DNA from: Spirochaetae bacterium HGW-Spirochaetae-4
GTDB taxonomy: Bacteria > Spirochaetota > Spirochaetia > Sphaerochaetales > Sphaerochaetaceae
Length of the DNA: 64,000 nucleotides
Assembly (NCBI GenBank): GCA_002839335.1
Contig: PGXU01000003.1
Coordinates: forward strand, 1 to 64,000
Direction: 5' to 3'
Positions 26,808 to 35,794 of this stretch are shown here, piece by piece. Both the position numbers and the translations under genes were made by a program. Below the pieces are notes generated by a model, which did no database searches, was not told where the DNA came from, and saw only the letters and a program-made list of their open reading frames with translations. The stretch's first letter is position 1. Every line of letters starts with the position of its first letter.

Positions 26808-27335
26808 ATGGATCGAATTTTTGTGTTCTCAGATCTTCACGGAAATGGTGATGCCTTGAAGATGCTCCTATCAAGGGCCTCCGAAGAATCGTGCGACCAT
26901 ATCATTTGTGCAGGAGATCTCGGTCTGGATCGGCTGGGACAGCATCGGAATCTACTTCAAGGCCTTGCGATTCCATTCTCCATGGTACGCGGAAACTGCG
27001 ATTCCGTTTGGACATTCTCCGAAGCAGGATTTTCCATTCCACCAAAATACACGGTTCTCAATCTTGGGGACCGAATCGTGTTTGTGACCCATGGCGACGC
27101 GATTCCCAGCTGGTACGCTGCTCCAACACCATTATCAGAAAAAGATATTTTTATCAGTGGACATACACATATCGCATTTGTGGCGCAAACTTCTACCGGA
27201 CCGATTGTGATGAATCCCGGATCAGCAAGCTCACCCCGCGACAGCAGGCCTCCCAGTTATGCAGTCGTAACCGACCGTGAAATACTTGTAAAGGCTCTGG
27301 TGTCTCGGAGGGTATTGGAAGCACTGACAATATAA
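26808..27335 (+). CDS. YfcE/MJ0936-type metallophosphoesterase
   Basis: 175 residues covering the whole calcineurin-like core: FSDLHGN, AGDLG, RGNCD, VTHGD, SGHTH and MNPGSAS in the right order. The size and the GHTH-NPGS ending match the YfcE/MJ0936 phosphodiesterase family, metal-dependent with broad activity in vitro. The gene starts 47 bp after the transposase stop. The promoter is not evident, so it may rely on transcripts from the transposase side. It converges on the outer-membrane protein gene with a 30 bp gap. Confidence 0.88.
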   Translation: MDRIFVFSDLHGNGDALKMLLSRASEESCDHIICAGDLGLDRLGQHRNLLQGLAIPFSMVRGNCDSVWTFSEAGFSIPPKYTVLNLGDRIVFVTHGDAIPSWYAAPTPLSEKDIFISGHTHIAFVAQTSTGPIVMNPGSASSPRDSRPPSYAVVTDREILVKALVSRRVLEALTI

Positions 27336-27365
27336 GTCTACCAACTCCATTCTTGTCACCACTAC

Positions 27366-28751
27366 CTAGATTGCCCCGCCTACAGTTACGCCGATGCGCA
27401 CATACGGCATCCACCTCTGGGTCAACTCCAAGTCAAACTCACTTCCAAAATCATGTGAATCCGTGAAGAACAACCCTCCAGAAACCTCCAAACCATACGC
27501 GACCCCGTTGAACTGCAATTGTCCATCGGTAAAGAACCTCAAACCCACGGCAGCATCCATCGAAAACCGCACATTCTGCGACAACCGCACGCGACCATTG
27601 CTATCAGCCGCATCCTCATCGGCATCGCCCATGACAAGGAATCTCCGTACTCCCGCACCCAGAGAAGCGAAAGGACGCATCCACCCGACATCCAGCTGCG
27701 AGAACTCGTACTCGCCACCCACATGCCAGGAGGACACATTCTCACGCACCCGATCTTCATCCTCCAGTGGAACCATCTTGAACGTATTGGCAATAAACAC
27801 ACCGAAATCGCCGGCCACCGTGTAGCGCAACGACATCGTTGAAACCCGGTAGGGCAACATCATCCCCAGCGACAACAACAAATCGTTGTGCTTCCAAACC
27901 TTCCCCTGATCGAATGCAACATCGAAACCCAACCCACCATATCCTTGCAGGCTGTCCAGATACCATTTGTAGGAAAGCGACAACAACCCGAAATGTCCCT
28001 TCAGGAATCCAACCACCCCCGTCTCGTTCGCACCGACCAGTTCATGGGAACGCCAGCTGTCGAACACCGTCTCCCAAGCATACCCCAAACCCACAGACAA
28101 CTCGCTGATCGATGTAGTATATTGGCCGACAGCGACACTCGAGAAAATCCGAGCCGCGTACCCAGGTGAATAGAAAGCCTCGACCTCTGCGAAGAATACC
28201 AGGTCGGTGATGGAAAACCACGGAGCCGGCTCCCGGTATTCGAAGGTTTGGACAACCCCGAAACGTGGATATACGCGTACGCCATCATACTCGTACGGTA
28301 AATCCACCTCCTCGATATCCAACGACACATGCACAAGATTCTGGACAAAATCGAACCCCATATTCCCGGCGAAGACCAGTCCGGCAAAGGGAACGACCCG
28401 TACTGCCATCTCCGGCTCACCCTTGCCCACAGGGAAATGAAACAACCGTCCCGCCTGCAAGAACACCTCATCGTATCTGCCACTGGTATCGTCAAACGCA
28501 TTGCGTTGGGTCAACCCGCTGACAGACAGCTCTCCCAACCAATTCGATTCATGATGAAAAGCCAACTCCATGCCATAGGAACGCAAATCGTCCGAGTTCT
28601 CGGAAAGACCAAGTGTTATGCTGTCATTGAACATCATTGAGGAAAAGCTGGTGATCTGGTGGGAAGCGAACAGCGGCAGGACAACGCAAAGTAACATGAC
28701 GAACGGCAAGAATCTACGATTCGGACCGGATCGCGTCATGTACGGCCACAT
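27366..28751 (-). CDS. outer-membrane beta-barrel protein
   Basis: 461 residues from ATG 28751 (GAGGAG, 8 nt upstream; a TTG two codons earlier overlaps the preceding stop). A signal peptide ends near PLFAS (about residue 30). The rest is rich in alternating amphipathic strands with Gly and aromatic residues, for example MAVRVVPFAGLVFAGNMGF and VGLGYAWETVFDSW. The opening after the signal (MMFNDSITLGLSENSDDLRS) recalls LpxR-like barrels, but catalytic residues were not confirmed. It follows the AOR gene directly, perhaps a read-through operon rather than a functional pair. Confidence 0.65.
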   Translation of the reverse strand: MWPYMTRSGPNRRFLPFVMLLCVVLPLFASHQITSFSSMMFNDSITLGLSENSDDLRSYGMELAFHHESNWLGELSVSGLTQRNAFDDTSGRYDEVFLQAGRLFHFPVGKGEPEMAVRVVPFAGLVFAGNMGFDFVQNLVHVSLDIEEVDLPYEYDGVRVYPRFGVVQTFEYREPAPWFSITDLVFFAEVEAFYSPGYAARIFSSVAVGQYTTSISELSVGLGYAWETVFDSWRSHELVGANETGVVGFLKGHFGLLSLSYKWYLDSLQGYGGLGFDVAFDQGKVWKHNDLLLSLGMMLPYRVSTMSLRYTVAGDFGVFIANTFKMVPLEDEDRVRENVSSWHVGGEYEFSQLDVGWMRPFASLGAGVRRFLVMGDADEDAADSNGRVRLSQNVRFSMDAAVGLRFFTDGQLQFNGVAYGLEVSGGLFFTDSHDFGSEFDLELTQRWMPYVRIGVTVGGAI

Positions 28752-28753
28752 GC

Positions 28754-30568
28754 TCAACTCTCCTCGATTTTTGCCAAATCCAAAGCCCGCAGAAAGCGGT
28801 ACCGTTGCACAAGCGCCCGATAGGGGACTATCGTCTCTCTCTTATGGTTGCTCTCGGGATCCGATGAAAACCGTTCTGGGATTTCCGCAGGATACGATTG
28901 GGGGGAATCGTTTACCAACTGTTTGAGGAATACCGCCCGTCGCCCGACATCCATCAAATGTGTGGAAGCCGTCTCGACACCCGAAAAACTACTAAGCAAA
29001 TCGGCTATCGGATCGAGTTTGACCAACGACCGTGAAATCGAGGGGAAGCGGGCCAGTAGGCGCAACACCATCTTGTGGAATCGCTTCGTTCCGGCCTCGA
29101 ATACCAAGGGAACCATCAGATAAGGGCATATCCCCACCGAACGTATTACTGCCAGCAAGTTCTCTTGGATTACCACCCACTCCGCCTTGGCTAGTGTGGA
29201 TTCGCTTGGCAACCAGTCGAGCACCACTTCCGGAACGAGGGGAAAATCCTCACCAAGGCCAATCAAGAGCGCCTGCCCCCAGGCTCCACGAGGGTCGATA
29301 GGAAGCATTTCACGTCCAAGAACCTGAGAATCTATCGCAGAGGAGAGCGCATCATCCCATGAGCCTTGGGCTAAACCCTGGGGACCTTGTGCAAACTGTT
29401 GGCCGGAGGCCGTACCCCTTGCGATCGAATCGATTGTTTCGGATACTCCCTCCGTTTCACCAAATCGTATCAGCGGTGTCGTCTGCAGCAGGGATTTTTC
29501 ATGGGCAGCCATGGCCCATCCGAGCAGCATTCCGGTTGAAACCGGATGCAATCCAAGATCGACGCACTGTTGCCACCACTGCATGACCACCGTGGGATCA
29601 TAATTTCCCAAATTCGAACCGAGTGCCATCATGCCCATTGTATCGGGCAGGACCATATCCTCGCCACCGGGGCGCATGACTTTGCGTTGGCATGAGAGGG
29701 GACAATCGACACAGGTGGTTGCATCGAGGGAGAATCTTCTCGCGCATTCTTCCCCGCTGAGATGGAACAATCGGGGATCGGTCCGTTTCGCATTATTGTC
29801 GATTGCCGCGAATCCCTTGACCATCGCCTTGCCGATCAAACCCAATGGTCCCTTCTGTTTGAATTCCTCAACGAAGGGACTTTTGGCAAGTATCGAAGAT
29901 ATTTCGGCTATCGTTGCCGCAAAACGCTCGGAATCTGCGGGAACAACTTCCATGGTACCGCTATCGACTGTCAATGCCTTGATATGCTTCTCGCCGAGAA
30001 CAGCTCCGAATCCATGCCGATCAATCGGCAGGTCATCGTTGACAATACACGCATAGGTCACTGCGTTCTCACCGGCTGGTCCTATGGCCATAGTGGAAAC
30101 AGCTTCCCCTGTTTGTAAGGCTTGAATGGTTTCGGTTGCGGATTTTCCAATCAACCGCTCCGAATGGATGAATTCGACCGAATCCGAACTGATATGCAAT
30201 ACCATTGGACGTCTGGCGATTCCGGTCAGGACAATTGCCCGCCAGCCACACGATGCCATGGCTCCGGCAACACCAACAATAGTGGTATCGGCCTCTACCA
30301 GATTGGTCGCGGGCGATTGTCCGACGACCGAAAGGCTGCTGGAGCACATCATCGTCGACCCGGTCAACGCCCCGCAGGCAAAACAAAGTGGAGTCTCGGC
30401 CCCCGGGGAATTGGAAGAGGCGGGTGAATGCATGGACCACAAATGCAGACCAAGAGCCTCCCCCCCGGGATATCTATCATAGTCGGCGCTGGGAATCAAG
30501 CGCACTTCCCATTGTTCGGAAGCAAGGTCGATCAAGAGATACTGTCTACCACCCCCCACTTTTTTCAT
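28754..30568 (-). CDS. divergent aldehyde:ferredoxin oxidoreductase (AOR family)
   Basis: 604 residues, the normal AOR length. The first domain has the pterin-binding pattern (FACGALTGST, SLSVVGQSP in place of the usual GPLTGT...SGR). The [4Fe-4S] ligands are present: CVDCPLSC (CxxCxxxC) near residue 290 and a late cysteine in SVGICPYL near 500, replacing the usual D-x-x-G-L-C context. The family binds a tungsten or molybdenum bis-pterin and oxidises aldehydes with ferredoxin in the cytoplasm. Several usual motifs are altered, so the substrate may be unusual. It is divergent from an operon with two iron-ADH-like proteins, which suggests aldehyde/alcohol metabolism or a complex. The promoter is strong and the leader short. 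Confidence 0.82.
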   Translation of the reverse strand: MKKVGGGRQYLLIDLASEQWEVRLIPSADYDRYPGGEALGLHLWSMHSPASSNSPGAETPLCFACGALTGSTMMCSSSLSVVGQSPATNLVEADTTIVGVAGAMASCGWRAIVLTGIARRPMVLHISSDSVEFIHSERLIGKSATETIQALQTGEAVSTMAIGPAGENAVTYACIVNDDLPIDRHGFGAVLGEKHIKALTVDSGTMEVVPADSERFAATIAEISSILAKSPFVEEFKQKGPLGLIGKAMVKGFAAIDNNAKRTDPRLFHLSGEECARRFSLDATTCVDCPLSCQRKVMRPGGEDMVLPDTMGMMALGSNLGNYDPTVVMQWWQQCVDLGLHPVSTGMLLGWAMAAHEKSLLQTTPLIRFGETEGVSETIDSIARGTASGQQFAQGPQGLAQGSWDDALSSAIDSQVLGREMLPIDPRGAWGQALLIGLGEDFPLVPEVVLDWLPSESTLAKAEWVVIQENLLAVIRSVGICPYLMVPLVFEAGTKRFHKMVLRLLARFPSISRSLVKLDPIADLLSSFSGVETASTHLMDVGRRAVFLKQLVNDSPQSYPAEIPERFSSDPESNHKRETIVPYRALVQRYRFLRALDLAKIEES

Positions 30569-30588
30569 CTACAACCTCTGTATCACCC

Positions 30589-30617
30589 AATCTACCTAGC
30601 CTACCGCCATATGTCAA
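30589..30617 (-). promoter_or_regulatory. AOR promoter
   Basis: Minus strand TTGACA (30617-30612) and TAGATT (30594-30589) with a 17 bp spacer. Transcription would begin near 30582, about 14 nt before the AOR ATG, just enough for its GAGG ribosome site. Confidence 0.6.
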
Positions 30618-30640
30618 TCATAGAACAACTTTCATCAGCC

Positions 30641-30669
30641 TTGCAGAATGGGGCCACTCCCGGTAGAAT
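30641..30669 (+). promoter_or_regulatory. promoter of the ADH-like operon
   Basis: TTGCAG (30641-30646) and TAGAAT (30664-30669) with a 17 bp spacer, 20 nt before the ATG at 30689. It lies back to back with the AOR promoter, 24 bp apart between -35 boxes, so one regulator could serve both. Confidence 0.5.
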
Positions 30670-30688
30670 GTCCCCTAGGAGCTGAAAC

Positions 30689-31150
30689 ATGGGTAATGGC
30701 AACTATGATTGGAAACTTTCCTATCTCTGTCGAAAAATCGGAGCATATGCCCAAGTCTCGCCTATGGTCAGGCAGCAGATGGATTCGCTTCCCGAGGGAC
30801 TCGTCATCAGTTGCTATGTGCCGGTGTCGGACGCCACGATTCAGTTCCACTTCAAGAAAGCAGGCCAATACATCCGCCCTGTGCAGACGCTTCCCGATTC
30901 CTACCAGTCGGTACAGTATCGCTTCTCATCGGGTAGACAAGCGCAGCGTATACTCAGGGGCAAGGAACATGCTCGCCCCGCGCTTGCCCGTGGAGAAATC
31001 GCCGTCTCGGGACAATCTGCTCATATTATGGCAATGAACCGGTTGATCCGCTATTCCCTATCCCCAAATTTGCAGGGTACCGGCGGAGCCCTTCCGATCA
31101 AGGTACGTTATCTTTGGTATCTCCTATTCCAAAAGGACGCTACGACATGA
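30689..31150 (+). CDS. hypothetical protein, first gene of the AOR-linked operon
   Basis: 153 residues, no signal peptide. No motif is recognised. The middle (ARPALARGEIAVSGQSAHIM) faintly recalls SCP2-type lipid-binding proteins, but this is weak. Ribosome site TAGGAG lies 7 nt before the ATG. The stop overlaps the next gene (ATGA), so its product is made together with the two ADH-like proteins. It may be a small partner of the AOR or of those proteins. Confidence 0.6.
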   Translation: MGNGNYDWKLSYLCRKIGAYAQVSPMVRQQMDSLPEGLVISCYVPVSDATIQFHFKKAGQYIRPVQTLPDSYQSVQYRFSSGRQAQRILRGKEHARPALARGEIAVSGQSAHIMAMNRLIRYSLSPNLQGTGGALPIKVRYLWYLLFQKDATT

Positions 31151-32208
31151 CGTTGAGACAACCACTTGATACTGGCTTCAAATTCCATGTACAGACACAA
31201 CTGTCTGTAGGAACAGAGGTCTTGGACCATACATTCAAGATCATGGAGTCACATGCATTGAAATATCCCTTGTGGCTGATCCCCAAGGGATCTCATCAGG
31301 GTGTGGTGAAAAAGATCCTTACCCAGTTGTATGGAAAGACCGCGTACCATTCCATCCAGGTGGATGATGAATGGAGTGAAGAAGAGCTCCTATCGACAAC
31401 GCAAACAGTAGCGGCTGGAAATTTCGACTGTATGGTCGCATGTGGAAACGCTTCTTGCATCGGATATGCGAAGCACGTGCTGCTCAAGACGAAAGGAATA
31501 CACCCGATCTCCCTGATTGTGGTCCCCTTCGGAACCTTGGACGGTAGTGAATGCCAAGGTGGGTTCCACACGGATACCACTACGGTCGAATCGGAAGACA
31601 CGGTTGCGGTACATGCTGTCTTCGATGGTCGATTGACCCGTCTGGCAACACGCAAAGAAGTGGCACGCACCATGTGCACATCGCTTCTGCACGTCTGTAC
31701 CTCGATTCTCGGCACACCCGATCCGATGCTCATGGGGTTTGCCGAATCAGCTTTCAAACACGCGCACCAGACATTGGAATTCATCCTCTCCGCTTCGAAG
31801 GAAAGTTCCTCGTGGATCGATTGTACACTTTCAGCATCGGCGGTCTTGCATGCCGCGGGCGTTTGTGCGGATAACCGGGGAATTTCCACGATAGTCTCCT
31901 TTGCCGAGACCTTGGCGATTCCTGATCTGGCAGACCGCCATCAGACGGCAGCTGCGTTGCTTCCCTTTGTGATGCGGTACATCGGAAATACCGAGCCCAT
32001 GCTCTACAAGGAAATCGCCAAGGTATTGCTGGGAATGGATCCGGTGGAATTCGCAAACGCGTGGGTAACCTTGTCTGAGCCGAAAGGAACCGATCGGGTG
32101 ATTCAACAACTTTGTGGAGACACCCACGCCCTGTTGATGAATCCACGGCATATACGGGAGCTTGAGCCATTGCTTTCGCTCTTTCCGGCGCAGGGAGGTG
32201 CCCTGTGA
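31147..32208 (+). CDS. iron-ADH-family protein with eroded active site (first paralog)
   Basis: 353 residues. The overall pattern follows the iron-containing alcohol/glycerol dehydrogenase fold: residues 85-105 (FDCMVACGNASCIGYAKHV) stand where GGGSxxDxAK binds nucleotide, and VVPFGTLDGSECQGG stands for the IPTTxGTGSE loop. The usual metal ligands (Asp-x3-His, then two His) cannot be found: the DxxxHA position reads ARTMCTSLLH. It is probably not a normal dehydrogenase. ATG 31147 overlaps the previous stop; the longer frame back to 31114 is less likely. It overlaps its paralog by four bases, so a 1:1 complex is plausible. Confidence 0.6.
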   Translation: MTLRQPLDTGFKFHVQTQLSVGTEVLDHTFKIMESHALKYPLWLIPKGSHQGVVKKILTQLYGKTAYHSIQVDDEWSEEELLSTTQTVAAGNFDCMVACGNASCIGYAKHVLLKTKGIHPISLIVVPFGTLDGSECQGGFHTDTTTVESEDTVAVHAVFDGRLTRLATRKEVARTMCTSLLHVCTSILGTPDPMLMGFAESAFKHAHQTLEFILSASKESSSWIDCTLSASAVLHAAGVCADNRGISTIVSFAETLAIPDLADRHQTAAALLPFVMRYIGNTEPMLYKEIAKVLLGMDPVEFANAWVTLSEPKGTDRVIQQLCGDTHALLMNPRHIRELEPLLSLFPAQGGAL

Positions 32209-33467
32209 AACGGTTCGAGGATTATTCGTTGCATCTTCCCGTGAAAACAATTGCTGGGGAAGGTTCCATCAAACAATTGCCCGATCTCCTTGCATCGCTG
32301 GGGTCCACGCATCCGCTGTTCATCATAAGCCGTAAGGCATCGGGTACGGGAATTGTCGAACTGCTTGGAGTCGCGCAAGACCCTGTGATCCTTAGTGCGA
32401 AGGAAATCTCCTCGAACACTGCCTCCAAACTGGTGGAAATCTATAGTACAGGACATCACGATGCGATTGTCGCGGTCGGGGGTGGTTCGGTCATGGATAT
32501 CGCAAAGACGGCCAAGTTGATGCTATCCGATTCATCCCGGAACCCGATGGAACTCGAAGGATTGGGAGGAACAACGAGTACGAAGCACGTTCCTTTGATC
32601 GTAATTCCAACCACCTTGGGCTCGGGTAGTGGAGGCACGAAACTCGCCTATGTGCGCAATTCGATTACGGGTCCCCCCCTACGCATCGACGACACGGGCC
32701 TTTTTGCCGAAATCGCCCTCCTGGATCCCAAGATGTCGAAATCCGTATCGGGTACGCAAACGGCTTATGGGGTCGCCGCTATCCTTGGGCGTGCCATAGA
32801 ATCCATGACCAGCATCCTATCCGTACCCACCACCGAGGCCTTCGCCATGCAGGCGTTGAAGTTGGTTGTCGCAAATTCCTTCCGGGTGGTACACACCCCC
32901 CATGACCTCGAGGCGAGGCTGCACATAGCGATCGCTTCCCAGCTTGCAGGTAGTGCGATTTCCCATACGGGAGGATCCATCGCACATACGTTATCCATCG
33001 TGCTCTCCCAGACCACCGATATATCGTACGGTTTGGGGATGAGGATATTGTTGCCACACGCATTGAGATACAACTTGGCAGGCACAGAACCGATGCTGGC
33101 ACGTTTGAACTCGCTCATGGTATTCTCCAACAACTTGTTCGCCGATGATCCGGTGGAGTTGGAGGAAGATGCGCTGTTGTTCATACATTGGGTGTCCGAA
33201 TTCTTTACCGGTCTCACATCCTCGGTGTCTCCGGCAATTCCCTCGCGCTTCTACGATGTTATGGACCAGAAGGGACAAGAGCGGGTGTTGCTTCCACAAC
33301 AGATGGAAGCGGTCGCGACAATCGCATACGACTCCCTCGATCTTTTGACCAGCAGACAACAACCGACAATACAGGACCTTATCCGGGTACTGGAGGCTGC
33401 CTACTGGGGGTATCCGCTCGATCATAACGATGGACAGTTTTCACACACCCACGATCAAAAGAGGTAA
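32205..33467 (+). CDS. iron-ADH-family protein lacking most metal ligands (second paralog)
   Basis: 420 residues, closer to the family than its neighbour. The nucleotide motif is intact (AVGGGSVMDIAKTAK) and the loop reads IPTTLGSGSGGTK where Glu is usual. Of the four metal ligands only one His seems kept (GSIAHTLS). The Asp-x3-His site reads GVAAILGRAIES, and the final HG before the LLPH motif is YG (YGLGMRILLPHALRYN). So nucleotide may bind, but iron- or zinc-dependent hydride transfer is doubtful. It follows the other paralog with ATGA overlap. Its partner across the promoter region is the AOR. Confidence 0.72.
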   Translation: MKRFEDYSLHLPVKTIAGEGSIKQLPDLLASLGSTHPLFIISRKASGTGIVELLGVAQDPVILSAKEISSNTASKLVEIYSTGHHDAIVAVGGGSVMDIAKTAKLMLSDSSRNPMELEGLGGTTSTKHVPLIVIPTTLGSGSGGTKLAYVRNSITGPPLRIDDTGLFAEIALLDPKMSKSVSGTQTAYGVAAILGRAIESMTSILSVPTTEAFAMQALKLVVANSFRVVHTPHDLEARLHIAIASQLAGSAISHTGGSIAHTLSIVLSQTTDISYGLGMRILLPHALRYNLAGTEPMLARLNSLMVFSNNLFADDPVELEEDALLFIHWVSEFFTGLTSSVSPAIPSRFYDVMDQKGQERVLLPQQMEAVATIAYDSLDLLTSRQQPTIQDLIRVLEAAYWGYPLDHNDGQFSHTHDQKR

Positions 33468-33472
33468 TCGCT

Positions 33473-35164
33473 ATGGAACGTTTTGTTACATTGCAGCTCG
33501 GAACCAGATCAATCCGTATCCCCGCAGGTATGCGTGTCGAGAACATCATCACCAAGCATCTCGCACTGAACAAGGAACCCTTGCGATACGAAGACAATCC
33601 CGTGATCGCCTTGCGCATGAACAATGAGATCATGTCGTTCGGTGCCCGTATCTCTGTGGATGCCACGATCGAAACGGTACGCATGTTCTCCGATATCGGC
33701 AAACGGATGTACCGGCATACGCTGAGCTATCTGCTTGCCTATGCGAGCGAACGGTTGTTTCCCGAACGGAGACTGGTCATTGCCCATGCCCTGGGTGATG
33801 GATTCTATTTCAATTTCGACGGAATGTTCTCCCTTGAAAAGGAGGATGTCCATGCACTGGCCGCGAAGCTGCAATCCCTGGTCTCCGCGGACATTCCGAT
33901 ACAACAGGAGACAGTCTCCTATTCAACGGCGATGGAGCATTTCCATCAGAAGGGCTATTTCGCAACAGAACAGTTGCTGTCGTACCGCAACGATCCCACA
34001 CTCGAATTGTACAAGTGCGGAGAATTCCTGGATATTTCCTACGAACCGCTGCTTCCCACTACCCGTTTGCTTGATATTTGGGAATTGCGCCCATACGGCG
34101 AACGGGGAATGTTGCTCAGGTACCCATTGTCGGCCGATTTCTTGCATCTGGCCCAGTTCAAGGACAATCCGTTGCTCTTTTCCATATTCCGTGAATACAA
34201 GTTGTGGGGAAATATCCTCAAGGTGGATTGTCTGGGTGCCATGAACAGGATTTGCGGTTCGCAGGAAATCTTCACATTTATCCGGATGAACGAAGATCTG
34301 CAACATAGGAAGATTGCCAAGATAGCAGATATGGTAAGCGAAAAGGGGACTGTCAAGGTAGTGTTCATCGCCGGTCCATCATCCTCGGGGAAGACGACCT
34401 TTTCCATCCGCTTGGCGATACAATTGCGTTTGTTGGGTTTCAATCCCATCCAGATATCATTGGACAACTACTACCGGCCCAAGACCGAAGCACCATTGGA
34501 TGAGGACGGAAAGCCGGACCTGGAGATCTTGGAAGCTTTGGATCTGGACCTGTTCCGTGAGAATCTCAAGTTGCTCTATGCTGGAGAGGATGTGGATCTT
34601 CCCCGTTTCGATTTCAAGAACAACGGTAGACGGTACTTCGAAGGCAAACCGATCAGCCTCAAGGACAATACCATCCTGGTGATCGAGGGGATCCATGGGC
34701 TCAACCCCAATCTGGTTCCCGGAGTCGACCCGAAAACGACGTTCAAGATCTATATATCGGCTCTGACACAATTGAATCTTGACGACCACAACCGGATTTC
34801 GACAACAGACAATAGGATACTTCGACGGATAGTACGCGACAACCGGACGCGCAGTACGACTGCGCAGATGACACTGGAAATGTGGCCTTCGGTGGAACGG
34901 GGTGAGACGCACCACATCTTCCCATACCAGAACCAAGCTGATGTCATGATCAATTCGGCGTTGGAATACGAGTTGGCGGTGTTGAAACCCTATGCGGAAC
35001 CACTCCTCAAGACGGTCAAACCCGAGGCTTACGAGGCATATCCGACAGCACGGAGACTGCTTGCGTTCTTGGAGAATGTCTATCCGATTCCGGCGAACCT
35101 TGTCCCCACAGACTCGCTGCTACGCGAATTCATCGGCGGCAGCGAGTTCCATTCGGAGTGTTGA
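33473..35164 (+). CDS. uridine kinase-family ATPase with N-terminal TGS and synthetase-like domain
   Basis: 563 residues. Residues 1-65 look like a TGS domain. Residues 70-230 resemble the second additional domain of threonyl-tRNA synthetase (HALGDGFYFNFDG). The last 280 residues are a uridine kinase/phosphoribulokinase fold with P-loop IAGPSSSGKTTFS, then LDNYYRP and IVRDNRTR. This three-part layout is known from Thermotoga and other anaerobes as a nucleoside kinase. The link to the ADH-like operon is close (5 bp) but need not be functional. Ribosome site AAGAGG lies 8 nt before the ATG. It converges on nifU. Confidence 0.82.
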   Translation: MERFVTLQLGTRSIRIPAGMRVENIITKHLALNKEPLRYEDNPVIALRMNNEIMSFGARISVDATIETVRMFSDIGKRMYRHTLSYLLAYASERLFPERRLVIAHALGDGFYFNFDGMFSLEKEDVHALAAKLQSLVSADIPIQQETVSYSTAMEHFHQKGYFATEQLLSYRNDPTLELYKCGEFLDISYEPLLPTTRLLDIWELRPYGERGMLLRYPLSADFLHLAQFKDNPLLFSIFREYKLWGNILKVDCLGAMNRICGSQEIFTFIRMNEDLQHRKIAKIADMVSEKGTVKVVFIAGPSSSGKTTFSIRLAIQLRLLGFNPIQISLDNYYRPKTEAPLDEDGKPDLEILEALDLDLFRENLKLLYAGEDVDLPRFDFKNNGRRYFEGKPISLKDNTILVIEGIHGLNPNLVPGVDPKTTFKIYISALTQLNLDDHNRISTTDNRILRRIVRDNRTRSTTAQMTLEMWPSVERGETHHIFPYQNQADVMINSALEYELAVLKPYAEPLLKTVKPEAYEAYPTARRLLAFLENVYPIPANLVPTDSLLREFIGGSEFHSEC

Positions 35165-35188
35165 CGATACTTTCGGTACTGTCGGATC

Positions 35189-35794
35189 CTATACGTTGTA
35201 GATATGCTTGTACTCGTCGAACAGTTGCTGCACCTTGAACTGGCACTTGCCGCAAACCGTGCCGAAGCCGGTAATGTCACGCAGCTGCTCCAAGGTAGTG
35301 GCTTCCTTGGTTTTCACCAATTCCTCTATACGCTGGTCGGTCACGTTCTTGCATTCGCAAATGATCTTCGCAACCCGCTTCTTATACGGATTCTCCCGGC
35401 CTTGCTTCTCAAGATAGTCGTCGATCGACGCCCGCAACGCCTTGTCGCCGAGCACGGAACAGTGGAACTTGTGCTGGGGCAATCCTCCGAGCCTTTCGGT
35501 TATCATGGATGGAGTCAACTGGTAGGCTTCCTCGAGTGTCATGCCGATTGCGATCTCGGACATCATGGAGGTGCTGGCGATCGCGCTCGCACATCCGTAC
35601 GTCTGCCACTTCAGGTCGACAATCCTATCGTCCTCGACTTTGATGCCGACCTTCATCTGGTCGCCACATGCCATTGAACCGACGAGACCTTCACCATCGG
35701 CGATGTACGAGTCGTCTTCCCACACATTCTTGGGATGCATGAAGTGTTCCTTGACCGTATCCGTATATACCCAAACAGATGTATTGTTACTCAT
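35189..35794 (-). CDS. nifU: NifU-type Fe-S cluster scaffold
   Basis: 201 residues. The first 135 are an IscU-type scaffold with its three cysteines: MACGDQM, YGCASAIAS and FHCSVLG. The C-terminal part is a [2Fe-2S] Bfd-like domain with CEC and CGKC (ICECKNVTDQ, GTVCGKCQ). The Nfu domain of full-length NifU is absent, a common form in anaerobes. The start overlaps the nifS stop (ATGA), so the donor and scaffold are made together. The cluster supply suits Fe-S enzymes such as the AOR. Confidence 0.9.
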   Translation of the reverse strand: MSNNTSVWVYTDTVKEHFMHPKNVWEDDSYIADGEGLVGSMACGDQMKVGIKVEDDRIVDLKWQTYGCASAIASTSMMSEIAIGMTLEEAYQLTPSMITERLGGLPQHKFHCSVLGDKALRASIDDYLEKQGRENPYKKRVAKIICECKNVTDQRIEELVKTKEATTLEQLRDITGFGTVCGKCQFKVQQLFDEYKHIYNV

